DNA of 64,000 nt from Symbiodinium natans. Taxonomy: Eukaryota; Sar; Dinophyceae; Suessiales; Symbiodiniaceae. Below are positions 53,353-63,000 of this stretch, in pieces. The position numbers and the translations under genes were made by a program. The stretch is taken from the NCBI GenBank assembly GCA_905221605.1, contig CAJNDS010002582.1, positions 202,501 through 266,500 on the forward strand, in the 5' to 3' direction. The notes beneath the pieces were generated by a model. That model was not told where the DNA came from, searched no databases, and worked only from the letters and a program-made list of their open reading frames with translations. Numbering within the stretch: the first letter of the stretch is position 1; every line of letters starts with the position of its first letter.

Positions 53353-54460
53353 TCCCGACAACTGGCGCTCAGTGGACATCTTCAATGACGAAGACGACTG
53401 GACCGCCCCACAGACGGCCTTCATCCAGGCATACTGGGCAATTGTCGCTCTCCAACACTGGTCCTCCAGGTCAAGACATCAACAGGCTATGTACCATGGG
53501 TGACCAGCTGCCATGCAACCAGGATCTGACTTTTCACGACATGGGTCTACAAATGTATGGCAATCTGGCCGGGCTGTCAACAATCGTCCGAGATGGTGGG
53601 CTGTACCTGCGTGGCATCCATTACGTCGATCCAACAGACACGCTCGACAAGAGACACGATGCATACGAGACACGCACACACCAGGTCACCTACCGCTCGA
53701 GATGCCAAGGAATGGAGTCTACCGTCCCACTCGGGCTTGAGCCACTTGCAGGCCCAGTGGTGTACGCGGCTCTCTCAGGCTGGATAGCCTCCCGCAAGGA
53801 CATGTCGGTCCCCCGCCTCGTGCTTCCTCCCACTTTTCTCTTCATGGAGGGAGCTACTCCGGATGTGTATGTGTACTGGTCACTGCACTTCGATAGGCAG
53901 TGGGGGCTTGCCCGGATCCCAGCCTGTTTTGCAGATCTTGTTGTTCCGGTGCCAACTCATTGGGGTGCCCAAGATGCTCGGAAGCTGGTGCAGTCAACAT
54001 CCAGAGCAGCCCAGACCCGTGACATCTACCTCAGATCCCTTGGCATTGGCCTGCCGGATGTCCTTCTTCATCCAATGGGAGTGTACAACCCACGCCGAGC
54101 AGCGGACTATGATGGGCACGGCCCGTACGTCCCACCTGCAGCATGCGTTGCTGGAGTGCCACCGGTCTTCACACCGACCAATGATGATCCAGTCGCCAAC
54201 TACTACCCAGCAGTCTGCGTGGATCGATTCCCTCTCTACTGGTACAACATCCTGTGGGCAATCCCAGCTGGCGAAACCAACACGGATTGGTTCGGAGACG
54301 TCAAACCCGATCCAGCTCCCACGAATGTGCTACATGGAGTGCGGGTCACACCGGAGTCCTTCGACCCAACCTTGAACGGAATGCCCCAGTACATCGATGT
54401 GCCAGGCATGGCTGGCAATCCGCTCGCCTGCATCAGTACAGGTGCATGCCCCGACCCGCT
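52015..54460 (+). pseudogene. intronless retrocopied frame with two frame changes, capsid-like by shape only
   Basis: ATG 52015, 46 bp after the leader copy. Frame 1 is open to 53352 (445 codons). Sensible protein then continues in frame 2 (about 53330-53460, with FLGNDPDNWRSVDIFNDEDD) and in frame 3 (about 53460-54460), so two single-step frame changes break one frame of roughly 800 codons. The N-terminus is Ala/Glu/Lys-rich and coiled (residues 1-65); the rest is rich in W, P, Y and N without motifs I know. No introns, no heptamers, no poly-A visible. It could be a host gene retrocopy or an endogenised RNA-virus structural protein; some dinoflagellate RNA viruses are reported to carry the leader. 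The intact 5' half may still be translated. Confidence 0.6.
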
Positions 54461-54614
54461 TAGGCTGAATCCCAGAATTCGCTGCTTCGTGCATGTTTGT
54501 GGAATTCCGCAGCAACTTTCGCGTCTGCGGTCCGGAATCCCAGAATTCGCTGCATGGAGTCGGCTGAATCCCAGAATTCGCTGCTTCGTGCATGTTCATG
54601 GAGTTCCGCAGTAG
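53349..54614 (+). CDS. 421-codon frame, 3' part of the retrocopied gene
   Basis: The ATG overlaps the previous TGA by 4 nt, but the first 35 or so codons are out-of-frame sequence. The meaningful protein begins near 53460 (INRLCTMGDQLPCNQDLTFH) and ends near 54460, where a repeated 48-bp unit takes over (NPRIRCFVHV twice). Confidence 0.5.
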   Translation: MIPTTGAQWTSSMTKTTGPPHRRPSSRHTGQLSLSNTGPPGQDINRLCTMGDQLPCNQDLTFHDMGLQMYGNLAGLSTIVRDGGLYLRGIHYVDPTDTLDKRHDAYETRTHQVTYRSRCQGMESTVPLGLEPLAGPVVYAALSGWIASRKDMSVPRLVLPPTFLFMEGATPDVYVYWSLHFDRQWGLARIPACFADLVVPVPTHWGAQDARKLVQSTSRAAQTRDIYLRSLGIGLPDVLLHPMGVYNPRRAADYDGHGPYVPPAACVAGVPPVFTPTNDDPVANYYPAVCVDRFPLYWYNILWAIPAGETNTDWFGDVKPDPAPTNVLHGVRVTPESFDPTLNGMPQYIDVPGMAGNPLACISTGACPDPLRLNPRIRCFVHVCGIPQQLSRLRSGIPEFAAWSRLNPRIRCFVHVHGVPQ

Positions 54615-54760
54615 TTTGCCGCGTCTGCCGGTCCCGCAGAATATTTTGGAATCACCCCAAAGCCCAGTCCCGCAGAATATGCGTATACCGCCGTTTTGTT
54701 TTGGAATCACCCCGAATCCCAGAATCCGCAGCATGGAGTACAGGTGCATGAACCCTTGGC
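54464..54760 (+). repeat. tandem and dispersed copies around CCCAGAATTCGCTGC
   Basis: A unit of about 48 bp at 54464-54511 is repeated at 54563-54610 with 3-4 differences. Shorter related pieces lie at 54531-54556 and 54708-54740, plus a repeat of GTCCCGCAGAATAT (54632, 54666). It forms the ragged 3' flank of the retrocopy. Confidence 0.65.
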
Positions 54761-54859
54761 CAGTGGCTCCGCGCCCTGCGCTCCACTGCATTTCCCTCAC
54801 ATTGTCATGATCTGCACCCTATTCTCACTTGTCGGTGGAGCGCAAGCCAGCGTACATAC

Positions 54860-54861
<2 letters not shown>

Positions 54862-54956
<95 letters not shown>

Positions 54957-54962
54957 TGTGTC
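54862..54962 (+). repeat. TG microsatellite
   Basis: About 48 TG units, nearly perfect. Frames through it give poly-Cys-Val and are not genes. Confidence 0.95.
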
Positions 54963-55319
54963 CAGGATGACAGCGAGACGCGCTCCTGGCAGTAAACAAG
55001 GTGGCTCCCCCAGGCTTCATGGGTTAGGCCAGTGCACGCTTCGGGCTCATAGTCCCCGCCAGCAACGACGGGCCTCTTTCTCGGAGCAGGTGGCGTGGCC
55101 GACTGCTTGTTGGACCTTGCATCATGAGGCTATATCATGGCTCGTAACTGCCGGCGCTGACATGCCGCCTCGGCCGCCCGCGTGCTCGCGAGCGCAACTG
55201 CACGCTTGCGCGCATGGCCTGTTGGCCACAGCCGCGACCTCTATGCCACGCTGGGCTTGGGGAAGGGGGCCAAGAAAGTCCAAACAAAAACCTAGGCTGG
55301 CACCCCCACTCTATTGCCA

Positions 55320-55920
55320 CATCGAGACCAGTGCCGCCATGGCACAGCCGCGGGAGCATCGTGTTGGGGAGACCACATATCCTCTGCGGGCTGGCTCCCA
55401 CGTGCATGGTCCTCCTGGCACTGGAGGGTGAAGAGAGGCGGAGAATCGAGACCCGTGCCGCCAGGGCACAGCCGCGGGAGTGTCGTGCTCGGGAGGCCAC
55501 GAGTCCTTCAGGGTGCAGTTTGCGGGCTGGCTCCCATGTGCACGGCCCTCCTGGCGCCGGAGGGTGCACAGAGAGGAGGAGAGGTCCATGTGCTTGTCGC
55601 CGCGGGCTCCATGCGGGCGTCTTGGGTGCAGGAAACCAGCCTTGCAAGGACATTTGAAAGGGGCGTACGGAGGCTGGGCGCCTGCCTGGGAGCTGCTGGC
55701 GTTCCGGCGGTCCGAATGGACGGCGGCGGTGAACGGAGACCTGGGCGCATTGGCCCCGACGGCTTCGCTTCCCGGCAACTAGTGGTCCTCCTGACGCTGG
55801 AGGGTGAACAGAGAGGAGGACATGATGCAGCGGCATGGCTGCCCGGGCGGCTGCCCAGAAAGCTGCATTTTGCCACGGTGCTCCGGTCCTCCTGGCGCTG
55901 AAACATGTGAGCTGAGAGGG
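55320..55920 (+). repeat. diverged GC-rich tandem repeat, about 120 bp unit
   Basis: The segment gcacagccgcgggag... ctggctcccacgtgcayggtcctcctgg occurs at 55338-55435 and 55458-55560; its gtcctcctggcgctgaa tail recurs at 55788 and 55884. Frames are open on both strands because of base composition; I do not call genes here. Confidence 0.6.
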
Positions 55921-55949
55921 AGAGAGGAATTCAGTAGGCTCCTTGGGTG

Positions 55950-56399
55950 TTGTTTCATGCCTTCGGCTGGAAGGTGCGGTGCCTGGGGCAGGGAATTTGC
56001 TGGGTGTATACTGTTACTAAATGCTGATTGGAGAGCATGCCTTGGGCACCTTAGACCTATATAGAGTCCGACGCTAGTCCTCGACTGCCGCGCTTCCCGA
56101 GTTGTTTCATGCTTTCGGCCGGAAGGAGCGGTGCCTGAGGCAGGGAGTTTGCTGGGTGTATACTGTTACTAAATGCTGCTTGGAGAGCATGCCTCGGGCA
56201 CCTTAGACCTAGCGTCCTTGGCTGCAGTCCGACGCTAGTCCTCGACTGCCGCGCTTCCCGAGTTGTTTCATGCTTTCGGCCGGAAGGAGCGGTGCCTGAG
56301 GCAGGGAGTTTGATGGGTGTATACTGTTACTAAATGCTGGTTGGAGAGCATGCCTCGGGCACCTTAGACCTAGCGTCCTTGGCTGCAGCGCTTCTCGAG
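55950..56399 (+). repeat. three tandem copies of a 137-161 bp unit
   Basis: Copies start at 55950, 56102 and 56263 (ttgtttcatgctttcggc). Copies 2 and 3 are about 98 percent alike; copy 1 lacks a short piece (tagcgtccttggctgcag) and is more diverged. Each contains gtatactgttactaaatgct. No heptamers. Confidence 0.85.
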
Positions 56400-56894
56400 T
56401 TCAGCTTGGGTCTGGAGATACGGGGTCATTGTATGGTAGGCGTTTGAAGGGGGGGGGGTTGGCTGAGCTGAGTTGCCAGTAAGCCGTGTCTCACGTCTTC
56501 AAGCTTGAACCAGAGTCCTCGCCCGCGCTCCGCTAGTGTGAGAGTCGAAACCCTAAACTGCCCTAAACCCTAAACGTGCCAAAAAAGCAACAAATCCCTA
56601 AACCCTAAACCCTTAGCTTTTCCCAAAAAAGTGGAAGGCAAATACCTTCTGGGATTCAGGCTTCAGTATGCCATTCGGATTTTACTTGTTTAGGGTGTTT
56701 AGGGGTTTCGGATGTTGTAGGGTTGGGGTTTTGGGCTTTAGGGTTGTGGGTGCAAGCTACCCCAGGAGACCTGAAGCAAAGAAGGGTTTAGGATGAAGAA
56801 GGGACTTGAGACCCTAAACCCCTAAACCCTAAAACCCTAAGCCCTAAAACCCTAAAACCCCAAAAACCCTAAACCCTAAACCCTAAACTCACAG

Positions 56895-57945
56895 AGGCTT
56901 GATGGAAGAGGAGCGCTTGGACGATGTGTCGCTGTCCGTGATGGCTCACAGCCTCTACCGGTGCCGACCCCGGGGGCGAGAACCATTCGTTTAGGGTTCA
57001 GGGTTTTGGGGTTTAGGGCTTAGGGCTTAGGGTTGATGGGTTTAAGGGTTTGAGTGTAGGGCGTGGGGTCAGAGTTTAGGAAGTCCTTTTTCGAGCTTTT
57101 CTTGAAACCCCAAACACCCTGAACCCAAAACCTTCAACCCTTGCCGCCCTTGCCCAGTGGAGCTGGGCATCGCGCTAGACTCGACGGGTGGCAGCCAAGA
57201 AACATAAACTGAGCTGGGGGATCCCAAAAGGGGACTCCCGGAAGGAAGGCACCCCCAAAGTGCCAAGTGGGTTCAGGGTTTAGGGTTTTCGGGTTTAGGG
57301 TAGACTCAGCAGTCCTGGGTTAAAAAAAGGGTCTAGGATTTAGTGGTGCTTCAATGTGCCTAAACCCTAAACACGAAACCCTCAACCCTTCCCTAGCACA
57401 ATGTCGGCGGTTCTGGGTTTTCGACTTGGGGGGTTCCTATGAGTTGCCACCCTGTGACTAGCGCTTGCTTGTCTTCTGCGCAGAAGGAACCCCATTAACC
57501 CCATGAACCCTCTCAACCCTGTTAACCCTATTAACATTGACCCTGAGCCCTAAACCCTATCCCGTATAAACCCTAAAACCCAGCAAGCGCTATGAACCCT
57601 GAAGCCCTCTAAACCCTGAAACCTAACCATGGGTAGTGGGTCCGAAACCTTCACTCTTGCACTCAGGCTCTGAGATTATGAGACGAGAATCTCTCAGACT
57701 TAGGTAAACGCTAAACCCTAAACGAATGTTTCTCTCGGGCAGTTTAGACTTCGACCGTTCCTATGCAGTGATTGAGAAGATGATTCTGATATTGCTAATT
57801 CTGCAGGCTCCTGCGCTACGCTCACTTGACAAAAGGACAGAATCTTCAGTCTCCGGTTAAAGGAAGCTCTTGTATCTTCTTGAAAGTGTCACTGCACGCA
57901 ACAGGCGAGAACTTGTTGGGGAGCCTCCGAAAAACCCAAAACTAA
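56895..57945 (+). CDS. 3' end of a gene, unknown protein
   Basis: Exons: 56895-56988 (acceptor actcacag|A, GLMEEERLDDVSLSVMAHSL YRCRPRGREPF, donor gtttaggg), a possible short one at 57158-57187 (ELGIALDST), 57743-57855 (acceptor cgggcag|T, LDFDRSYAVIEKMILILLIL QAPALRSLDKRTESSVS, donor G|gttaaa) and 57905-57945 (acceptor caacag|GC, ENLLGSLRKTQN, TAA). The last two are in phase across a 49-nt intron. MILILLILQAPAL could be a membrane helix. The link of 56895 to the rest is not fixed by phase. Confidence 0.5.
57743..57855 (+). CDS. exon with hydrophobic helix
   Basis: 113 nt, strong composition, GT-AG borders; YAVIEKMILILLILQAPAL. Confidence 0.58.
57905..57945 (+). CDS. terminal exon
   Basis: Follows a 49-nt GT-AG intron free of heptamers; the split G+GC codon keeps phase; stop TAA. 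Confidence 0.52.
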
Positions 57946-58062
57946 AAGTTGCAAAAGCAAGAAACAAAACCCTAAAACCTAAAACCTGAGCTCTAAACCC
58001 TAAACCCTAAACCCTAAACCCCTTCCCCCCTTCCCTGGCTGGTTCCCCGAATCCGCCCCTAG

Positions 58063-58146
58063 GCTTCGCAGCACGCCCTTCTCTCCGGGCCGCCACGGCG
58101 GCGCCACGCATTGCGTTGCGATGCTTGCAGCGTTGTCGATCCAGAG
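58063..58146 (+). CDS. exon, frame ambiguous
   Basis: Pyrimidine-rich acceptor gcccctag|G, donor GAG|gtgggt. All three frames are open: for example ASQHALLSGPPRRRHALRCD ACSVVDPE or LRSTPFSPGRHGGATHCVAM. Confidence 0.42.
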
Positions 58147-58308
58147 GTGGGTTAGGGTTTAGGGTTTTAGGGTTGGGGGTTTAGGGTTTAGGGTTGAGGG
58201 TTTAGGGTTTAGTGTTCAGCAGTTCTGAGCGTGAAGAGTCTAGTCCAGCCATTCTCTCGACCAACACCCACCCGCCCAAAGAATCCCACCACATCCGATT
58301 TTTAAACA

Positions 58309-58376
58309 AGCGCCACTTCGTTACGGAGCGTTTCCCCTTCAAAAAACAAGCGCCACTTTGTTACGGATCATTTTCC
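58309..58376. repeat. two tandem copies of a 40-bp unit
   Basis: aacaagcgccacttcgttac ggagcgtttccccttc followed at once by a copy with three changes. Confidence 0.85.
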
Positions 58377-58507
58377 CTTCCCTAGAGCCCTGTAAGACCA
58401 CAAGCCCTGAAAAGCCCAAGCCTGAAAAATGATCACAGGGATCTCCAAACCTCAACTATTCTCCTATATCATCCCCCCGCCTTCCACCCCAAAGCAGCAC
58501 TAGAAGC

Positions 58508-58625
58508 CCTTACTAACCTTAAGAACCCAAAACCGACTTTTTTGCAGGTTAGTACCATAAAACCCCTTATAGGATTCTTAGGAAATCTATAAAAAAAGTA
58601 GGTTTTGGGTTCTTAAGGAAAGCCA
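58508..58625. mobile_element. P hairpin element upstream of a start codon
   Basis: Arms ccttaagaacccaaaaccga ctttttt / aaaaaaagtaggttttgggttcttaagg; about 40 bp before ATG 58663. Confidence 0.65.
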
Positions 58626-58662
58626 GAAAACAATAGACCATAGACAGAGCAGGATACCCACC

Positions 58663-59359
58663 ATGGAGCTCCGGCTTTTAGCCGACGTTACGACGTGGCT
58701 GGCACGCACTGCGGCTCCCGTGCCGCAATACGTGCACCCGCTGTAGGACTGCAGGAATCCAGAAAAGAGTAACAATGTTAAGGGTTTAGGGCGTTTAGTG
58801 AAGATTCGATGTTATGGGGTTTGCCCTAAACCCTAAACCCTATTTCGGTTTCTCGGCATCCTCTATAAGGATTCTCTAGGGCCTCGGGGTTGGGTTTTGG
58901 CTACTCCTATTTGCTTAAGAACTCCCCAAAATTCAGGCAAGATAAGGATTCTTATCTTTATATAGGGGTTCTTAGGGTTCTTAAGCAGATCGTAGGGTAG
59001 GGGGTGCGAATAGGGGCAGGTGGAAATAGAGTCCTCCTCAAGTGTTTGCTCTGAAAACCTCTACGGGATGAAGGATTTGGGGTGTAAGGTTCCCTAAACC
59101 CTAAACCCCTGAACCCAAACGATCCTCAACAACATGTTTTGTAGAGTGGTCCGTGCCATCGGCATTCTTGCAGCTTCAACAGCTGGGCGCTATTGGAGCC
59201 ATGACCCAAGATACACAATCTAGTCCTCTACAATTTTTGACACACTTCGTCAATTTTCCCGAAGCCCTGGCCTTGCGCCGGTATCCTAAATACGGTAGGG
59301 AAAGCCCAAGCCTTCAGAACCTCGACCCTACATCCTCCGTCCTGACTACCGACACGTAA
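58663..59359 (+). CDS. two-exon gene, about 84 residues
   Basis: ATG 58663 in an ideal context (cccaccATGG). Exon 1 58663-58731 MELRLLADVTTWLARTAAPV PQY, donor TAC|gtgcac. Exon 2 59174-59359 (acceptor cattcttgcag|CTT) LQQLGAIGAMTQDTQSSPLQ FLTHFVNFPEALALRRYPKY ...SSVLTTDT, TAA. Phase 0. The 442-bp intron holds heptamers and a C hairpin. A P hairpin lies just upstream of the start. Family unknown. Confidence 0.6.
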
Positions 59360-59431
59360 CCTTCTGGCCCTGAAGTCCTCAACTTGAAGACGTCAACCCT
59401 AAACCCTAAACCCTAAACTCATCCCCTGGAG

Positions 59432-59903
59432 TTCGCGCCTTCCCTGGAGATAAGGACTCTCTTGAGGGCCACCCTCCCCTGCGACGCGCAATCGAGGTCA
59501 GGACGAGTTGGTTGTTCGTAGACGGCTTGGGCGATCAGATTCAAACACATGCGAGGGTTTCTAGGGTTTTAGGGTTGTGCCTTTTTTGTATGACTGTAAG
59601 ACAATGACTTCATGTGGCTGCAGCCTTCCATCATTGGGCGCTACTTCCCCGCCAGCGTGTCATGAACTTCGTTTATATTGTAGGCCTAAACAACCTTCCC
59701 ACTTAGTTGTTGATGCTTGTATTCACTGCTATGTGTACTATTCGCCCAAGAGTTCTGCAATCGTAGAGAGGCATAAACTACGTTTGCTCGGAGTGAAACG
59801 CTTACACAGTAGAGCGCCTAGATCTCGGAGACTGCGGCTTCATGTTCGCAATGACTGCTGGACACTTCAAGCCCGAAGGGGTCGCCGAACCGCTCCCGAA
59901 TGA
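59432..59903 (+). CDS. 3' end of a gene, two exons, basic protein
   Basis: Exons 59432-59496 (acceptor cctggag|TTC, FAPSLEIRTLLRATLPCDAQ S, donor AG|gtcagg) and 59624-59903 (acceptor tggctgcag|C, LPSLGATSPPACHELRLYCR PKQPSHLVVDACIHCYVYYS ...RRLRLHVRND..., TGA). The split AG+C serine keeps phase. The C-terminal 40 residues are very Arg-rich. The second exon is one of the longest in the window. Confidence 0.58.
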
Positions 59904-60139
59904 GATAGGAATGGGTAGTCCGTCCCAGCTGAAGCATGAGCACCCTAAACCCTAAACCCTTGAGGTGCTTGGATGTGTCATGCTGAGGGAATCTTGCAAC
60001 GCCGTTACGTGAGCAGCCTTTGTGCAAGAAGCCCTCGTCAACGTCATCAGCAACCTGTGTGAGCCCTTTGTCCTTTAGGGTTTAGAGTTTAGGGTTTAGG
60101 GTTTAGGGGGCTTAGGGTTCAGGGCACGCTCTCAACAGC

Positions 60140-60533
60140 CCAAGCAAGCTTCAGGCGTTGGCGACTGCTGCGGCCGAGGAGCATGTGTCCCCCCAAATCT
60201 ACCTACAGGGACCCTCACAACTTCTGGCAGACTGACGTACTGCAAGAACATGCGGATTCAATAAATCCTTGCGCGCTGTTTTTGTTACGCATACATTTAG
60301 CTAGCGGGCACGCAGGGACAGATGCTGGAACATTCGTTTTGGTTGGCATTTCTCATACTTGTCAACAACGATCTTTGATTGGGTTCCACGGTCAGAGGGG
60401 TCTCCTTGTCACTTGCGGAGCATCCTTTCTGATCGCAAAAAACTTGCCCCGACAGAGTTTGTGCGTGAAGACACGGGGGTGCGGTGGCCAGCTCCTAGTG
60501 CGACTTGGCTTCATCACGAAACCACAGGCCTAA
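60140..60533 (+). CDS. open frame of 116 codons, unknown protein
   Basis: Frame from ATG 60183 (gagcATGT) to TAG 60533: MCPPKSTYRDPHNFWQTDVL QEHADSINPCALFLLRIHLA ...FVLVGISHTCQQRSLIGFHG. An overlapping frame from acceptor cttcag|GCG at about 60155 (ALATAAAEEHVSPQIYLQGP) is also open to 60228, so the 5' border is unsure. The length is unusual for this window. Confidence 0.5.
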
Positions 60534-60958
60534 TGTTAACGTCGCTTTAATAACCCCCCCCCCCCCCCCAAAACTTGTTTTGGTCCCCGGGGTTTGGAGG
60601 GGTAGAAAAAAACGAGTGGGTGCCAATAATGCGGATTCTGGGGGTCTTGGGGGGGGTTCGCTGTCAGGGTCTGCTGTGCTTGGTCTCGAAGGGTTCTGCT
60701 TGCTCTCTGCAGCACCTTTTGCTCTGTGGGCCCGACTTGTTCTGTTTGTTGGTCCCGGCCAAATATTACTGTTGTCACCCCATTGTTATTTTCACCGGAC
60801 CCCCCTATATAGACTTGTTTACACACATCGGCCCGAAAACCTCCCGTAATGGAAAGTAGTCTTCGGCTGAGCCCCTCTGGCCCGGCGAATATTACAGTTG
60901 CCACCCCATTTATAGATGTGAGGTTAACATTACTGTCAAAGCCTGATACTTAACATAT

Positions 60959-61060
60959 GGGAGGTTGTCAAAATAATGATCCCTTTTCGGGGTACCCTAA
61001 ATATTAGGTGCCGTATTATAGTAGGGATACAAGAAGGGACCATCATTGTGACAACCACCC
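60959..61060. mobile_element. single-copy perfect hairpin element
   Basis: 102 bp; 25-bp arms gggaggttgtcaaaataatg... / ...catcattgtgacaaccaccc with three mismatches. Ends 9 bp before a terminal exon. Confidence 0.7.
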
Positions 61061-61069
61061 ATATATCAG

Positions 61070-61173
61070 ACGTTCTTCCCTCTCCTCTGGCCCTCTCTGA
61101 CTCTTTGACGAAGCTTCAGAGCGTGCTCCCAGAAACGGAGGTCGCAACCTTACTTACACAGCAGTTCCAATAG
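61070..61173 (+). CDS. terminal exon
   Basis: Acceptor tatatcag|AC; reads VLPSPLALSDSLTKLQSVLP ETEVATLLTQQFQ, TAG. Directly preceded by a perfect hairpin element (60959-61060), so the intron ends in that element. Upstream exon not identified. Confidence 0.55.
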
Positions 61174-61578
61174 GGTTTAGGGTTTAGGGTTTAGGTTTAG
61201 GGTTTAGGGTTTAACCCTAAACCCTAAACCCTAAACCAGTTTTCATTGCAACTTGGGGAGTGGGGGATGGAAGGCGCGAGTGGAAGCCTCAACTGTAAGT
61301 TGTATACTATACATATGGGTACTTGGGGTTTAGGGTTTAGGCTTCAGGGTTTAGGGTTTAGGGTGATTGTATAGTAGAAGCCAACAAGTTGGAACCTAAG
61401 AGTAAAGTATAGGGAATTCCAGCACAATTTGTCCTTCAAAAGGTTTCCAACTTTTTGGGGTTTACTGTATGGGTAGACATATGATCACTGATTGAAAGGA
61501 AGTTGCGTTTGACTATTCCGGTGACAGGCACGAGTCCGGAAGCAACAGAGTTTGGGCGTTTGAGCATTTCCACCACAG

Positions 61579-61809
61579 GTGGCTTTATGAAAACAATGTT
61601 TCGGTGGCAAGGCTCTGGCGCAGATGTTCTTTTTCGTTTTTTCTTTTTATTATTTGTTGCTCATAGCATCCCATGCCAAACCCCGCCCTCCCCTTCTCCA
61701 CCCTGCCCTCCCGCCAACGTTCTCTCCCCACCTTGGCAGGAGCTGCCCATCCGCAAAGCGGCCGGTTCACTTGTGTCAGGTCGCCACTGGACCAGAAAGC
61801 ACTCACTGA
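61579..61809 (+). CDS. 3' end of a gene, two exons
   Basis: Exons 61579-61635 (acceptor caccacag|G, WLYENNVSVARLWRRCSF plus TC, donor gttttt) and 61740-61809 (acceptor after a long C/T tract, ccttggcag|, S then SCPSAKRPVHLCQVATGPES TH, TGA). In phase over a 104-nt intron without heptamers. Another frame through the whole block is open (61503-61886), so intron retention cannot be excluded. Confidence 0.5.
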
Positions 61810-62066
61810 GGGGTTTACAGCTTAGGCCCTTAGGGTTAACTGTCTTTATGAAGATTCTACTTCTTTTTGTTTTGATGGGGGGTTAGAGTGAAAGCGGGGG
61901 ACCGAATGTGTGGAAACCTGGAAACTGTTATGGAGCGATCTCTTCTCAGCTTGCCTTATCAATGCCAAACCTGGACTGGCGGTCTTTAAAGCTTGCCTGG
62001 ATCCTTGAACATGAACATCGAACTCGTGCTTCATCTCCAAACGAACATCCCAACTTAAGCCCTTTA

Positions 62067-62187
62067 AACCCTAAACCCTAAACCCTAAACCCTAAACCCT
62101 AAACCCTAAACCCTAAACCCTAAACCCTAAACCCTAAACCCTAAACCCTAAACCCTAAACCCTAAACCCTAAACCCTAAACCCTAAA
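62067..62187. repeat. long interstitial telomere array
   Basis: About 17 perfect CCCTAAA units. Confidence 0.97.
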
Positions 62188-62204
62188 CGCACGCAACTCG
62201 AAAG

Positions 62205-62289
62205 CTCTTAAGGCGTCCTTGCCTCAGAGGTGATGTGGGTACGTTGTGCGGCGTGACCGTCGCTCTCTCGCTGCAACTCGCCAGCCGGG
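62205..62289 (+). CDS. exon, hydrophobic
   Basis: After a long CCCTAAA array; acceptor ctcgaaag|CTC; reads LLRRPCLRGDVGTLCGVTVA LSLQLASR; donor G|gttgat. Confidence 0.45.
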
Positions 62290-62614
62290 GTTGATCTCAT
62301 GGGGTTTAGGGTTTAGGGTTTACGGTTTAGGGTTTAGGGTTTAGGGTTTAGGGGGATCTACCTAAACGCTCCGATGTAGTACCTTTTTAGGGTAGTATAC
62401 TATGACTAGAGCCCCTATAACAGCTCCAAAAATGAAGGACAAAAAGAGCGTTCAGGTATAGGGTTCAGGGTGAAGATTTGTGAGTCGGCCATGAGTGCTG
62501 CTGCTGTTCTTCTCAGGGGTTCAAGGTTCAGGGTTTAGGGTTCCTATGGGCCCTTTTTGAAGCTCCCTGCGAATATTCGACGGTAGTAACCCCTCACATA
62601 AGCTAGAAAAACCT

Positions 62615-62877
62615 TCAGCATGAGATACTACTCTCACTACATGCCATGATGTTCGCAAATGTGTGCTTGCATGCATAAGTGGATGGAGAAAGGTGGGTCC
62701 GCAGATGTCGCTCTAGCGTTGGGGCTGTTTGGTTGCGTTGTTTTGGTTGTGGCTTTTGATTCTCTGTTGGGGAATGCAAGCAAGGCTTGCGCCTTATGGT
62801 CTTGCTAAGCCTAAAAAACGGATACCAAGCAAGACCCTTGTGAAGCCCTAGCCGGTGTCGCACCTTGTCCTGTGCCA
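62615..62877 (-). CDS. probable last exon of a - strand gene
   Basis: Reading leftward from acceptor gcgcaag| at 62878: AQDKVRHRLGLHKGLAWYPF FRLSKTIRRKPCLHSPTENQ ...LERHLRTHLSPSTYACKHTF, stop TGA at 62615. Preceded (to the right) by CCCTAAA. Very basic. No family recognised. Confidence 0.45.
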
Positions 62878-63000
62878 CTTGCGCTCTACACCCTAAACCC
62901 TAAACCCTAAACCCTAAAACCTAATTAAAACCTAAACCCTACACTAGACAGCACTTTTCCGCACATCTCGCTTTCGCAGAGCAAGCTCCAGGGTTCAGGG

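Noticed and set aside
52015-54460. Firm label as a viral capsid gene
   Set aside because: No motif or known relative can be recognised by eye; only the leader copy, lack of introns and composition point that way, so it stays a hypothesis.
54696-55020. Cys-Val and Thr-His repeat frames
   Set aside because: Translations of the TG microsatellite.
55135-55901. Long overlapping frames on both strands (up to 233 codons)
   Set aside because: The region is a GC-rich diverged tandem repeat and all frames tend to be open; no splice or start context favours one.
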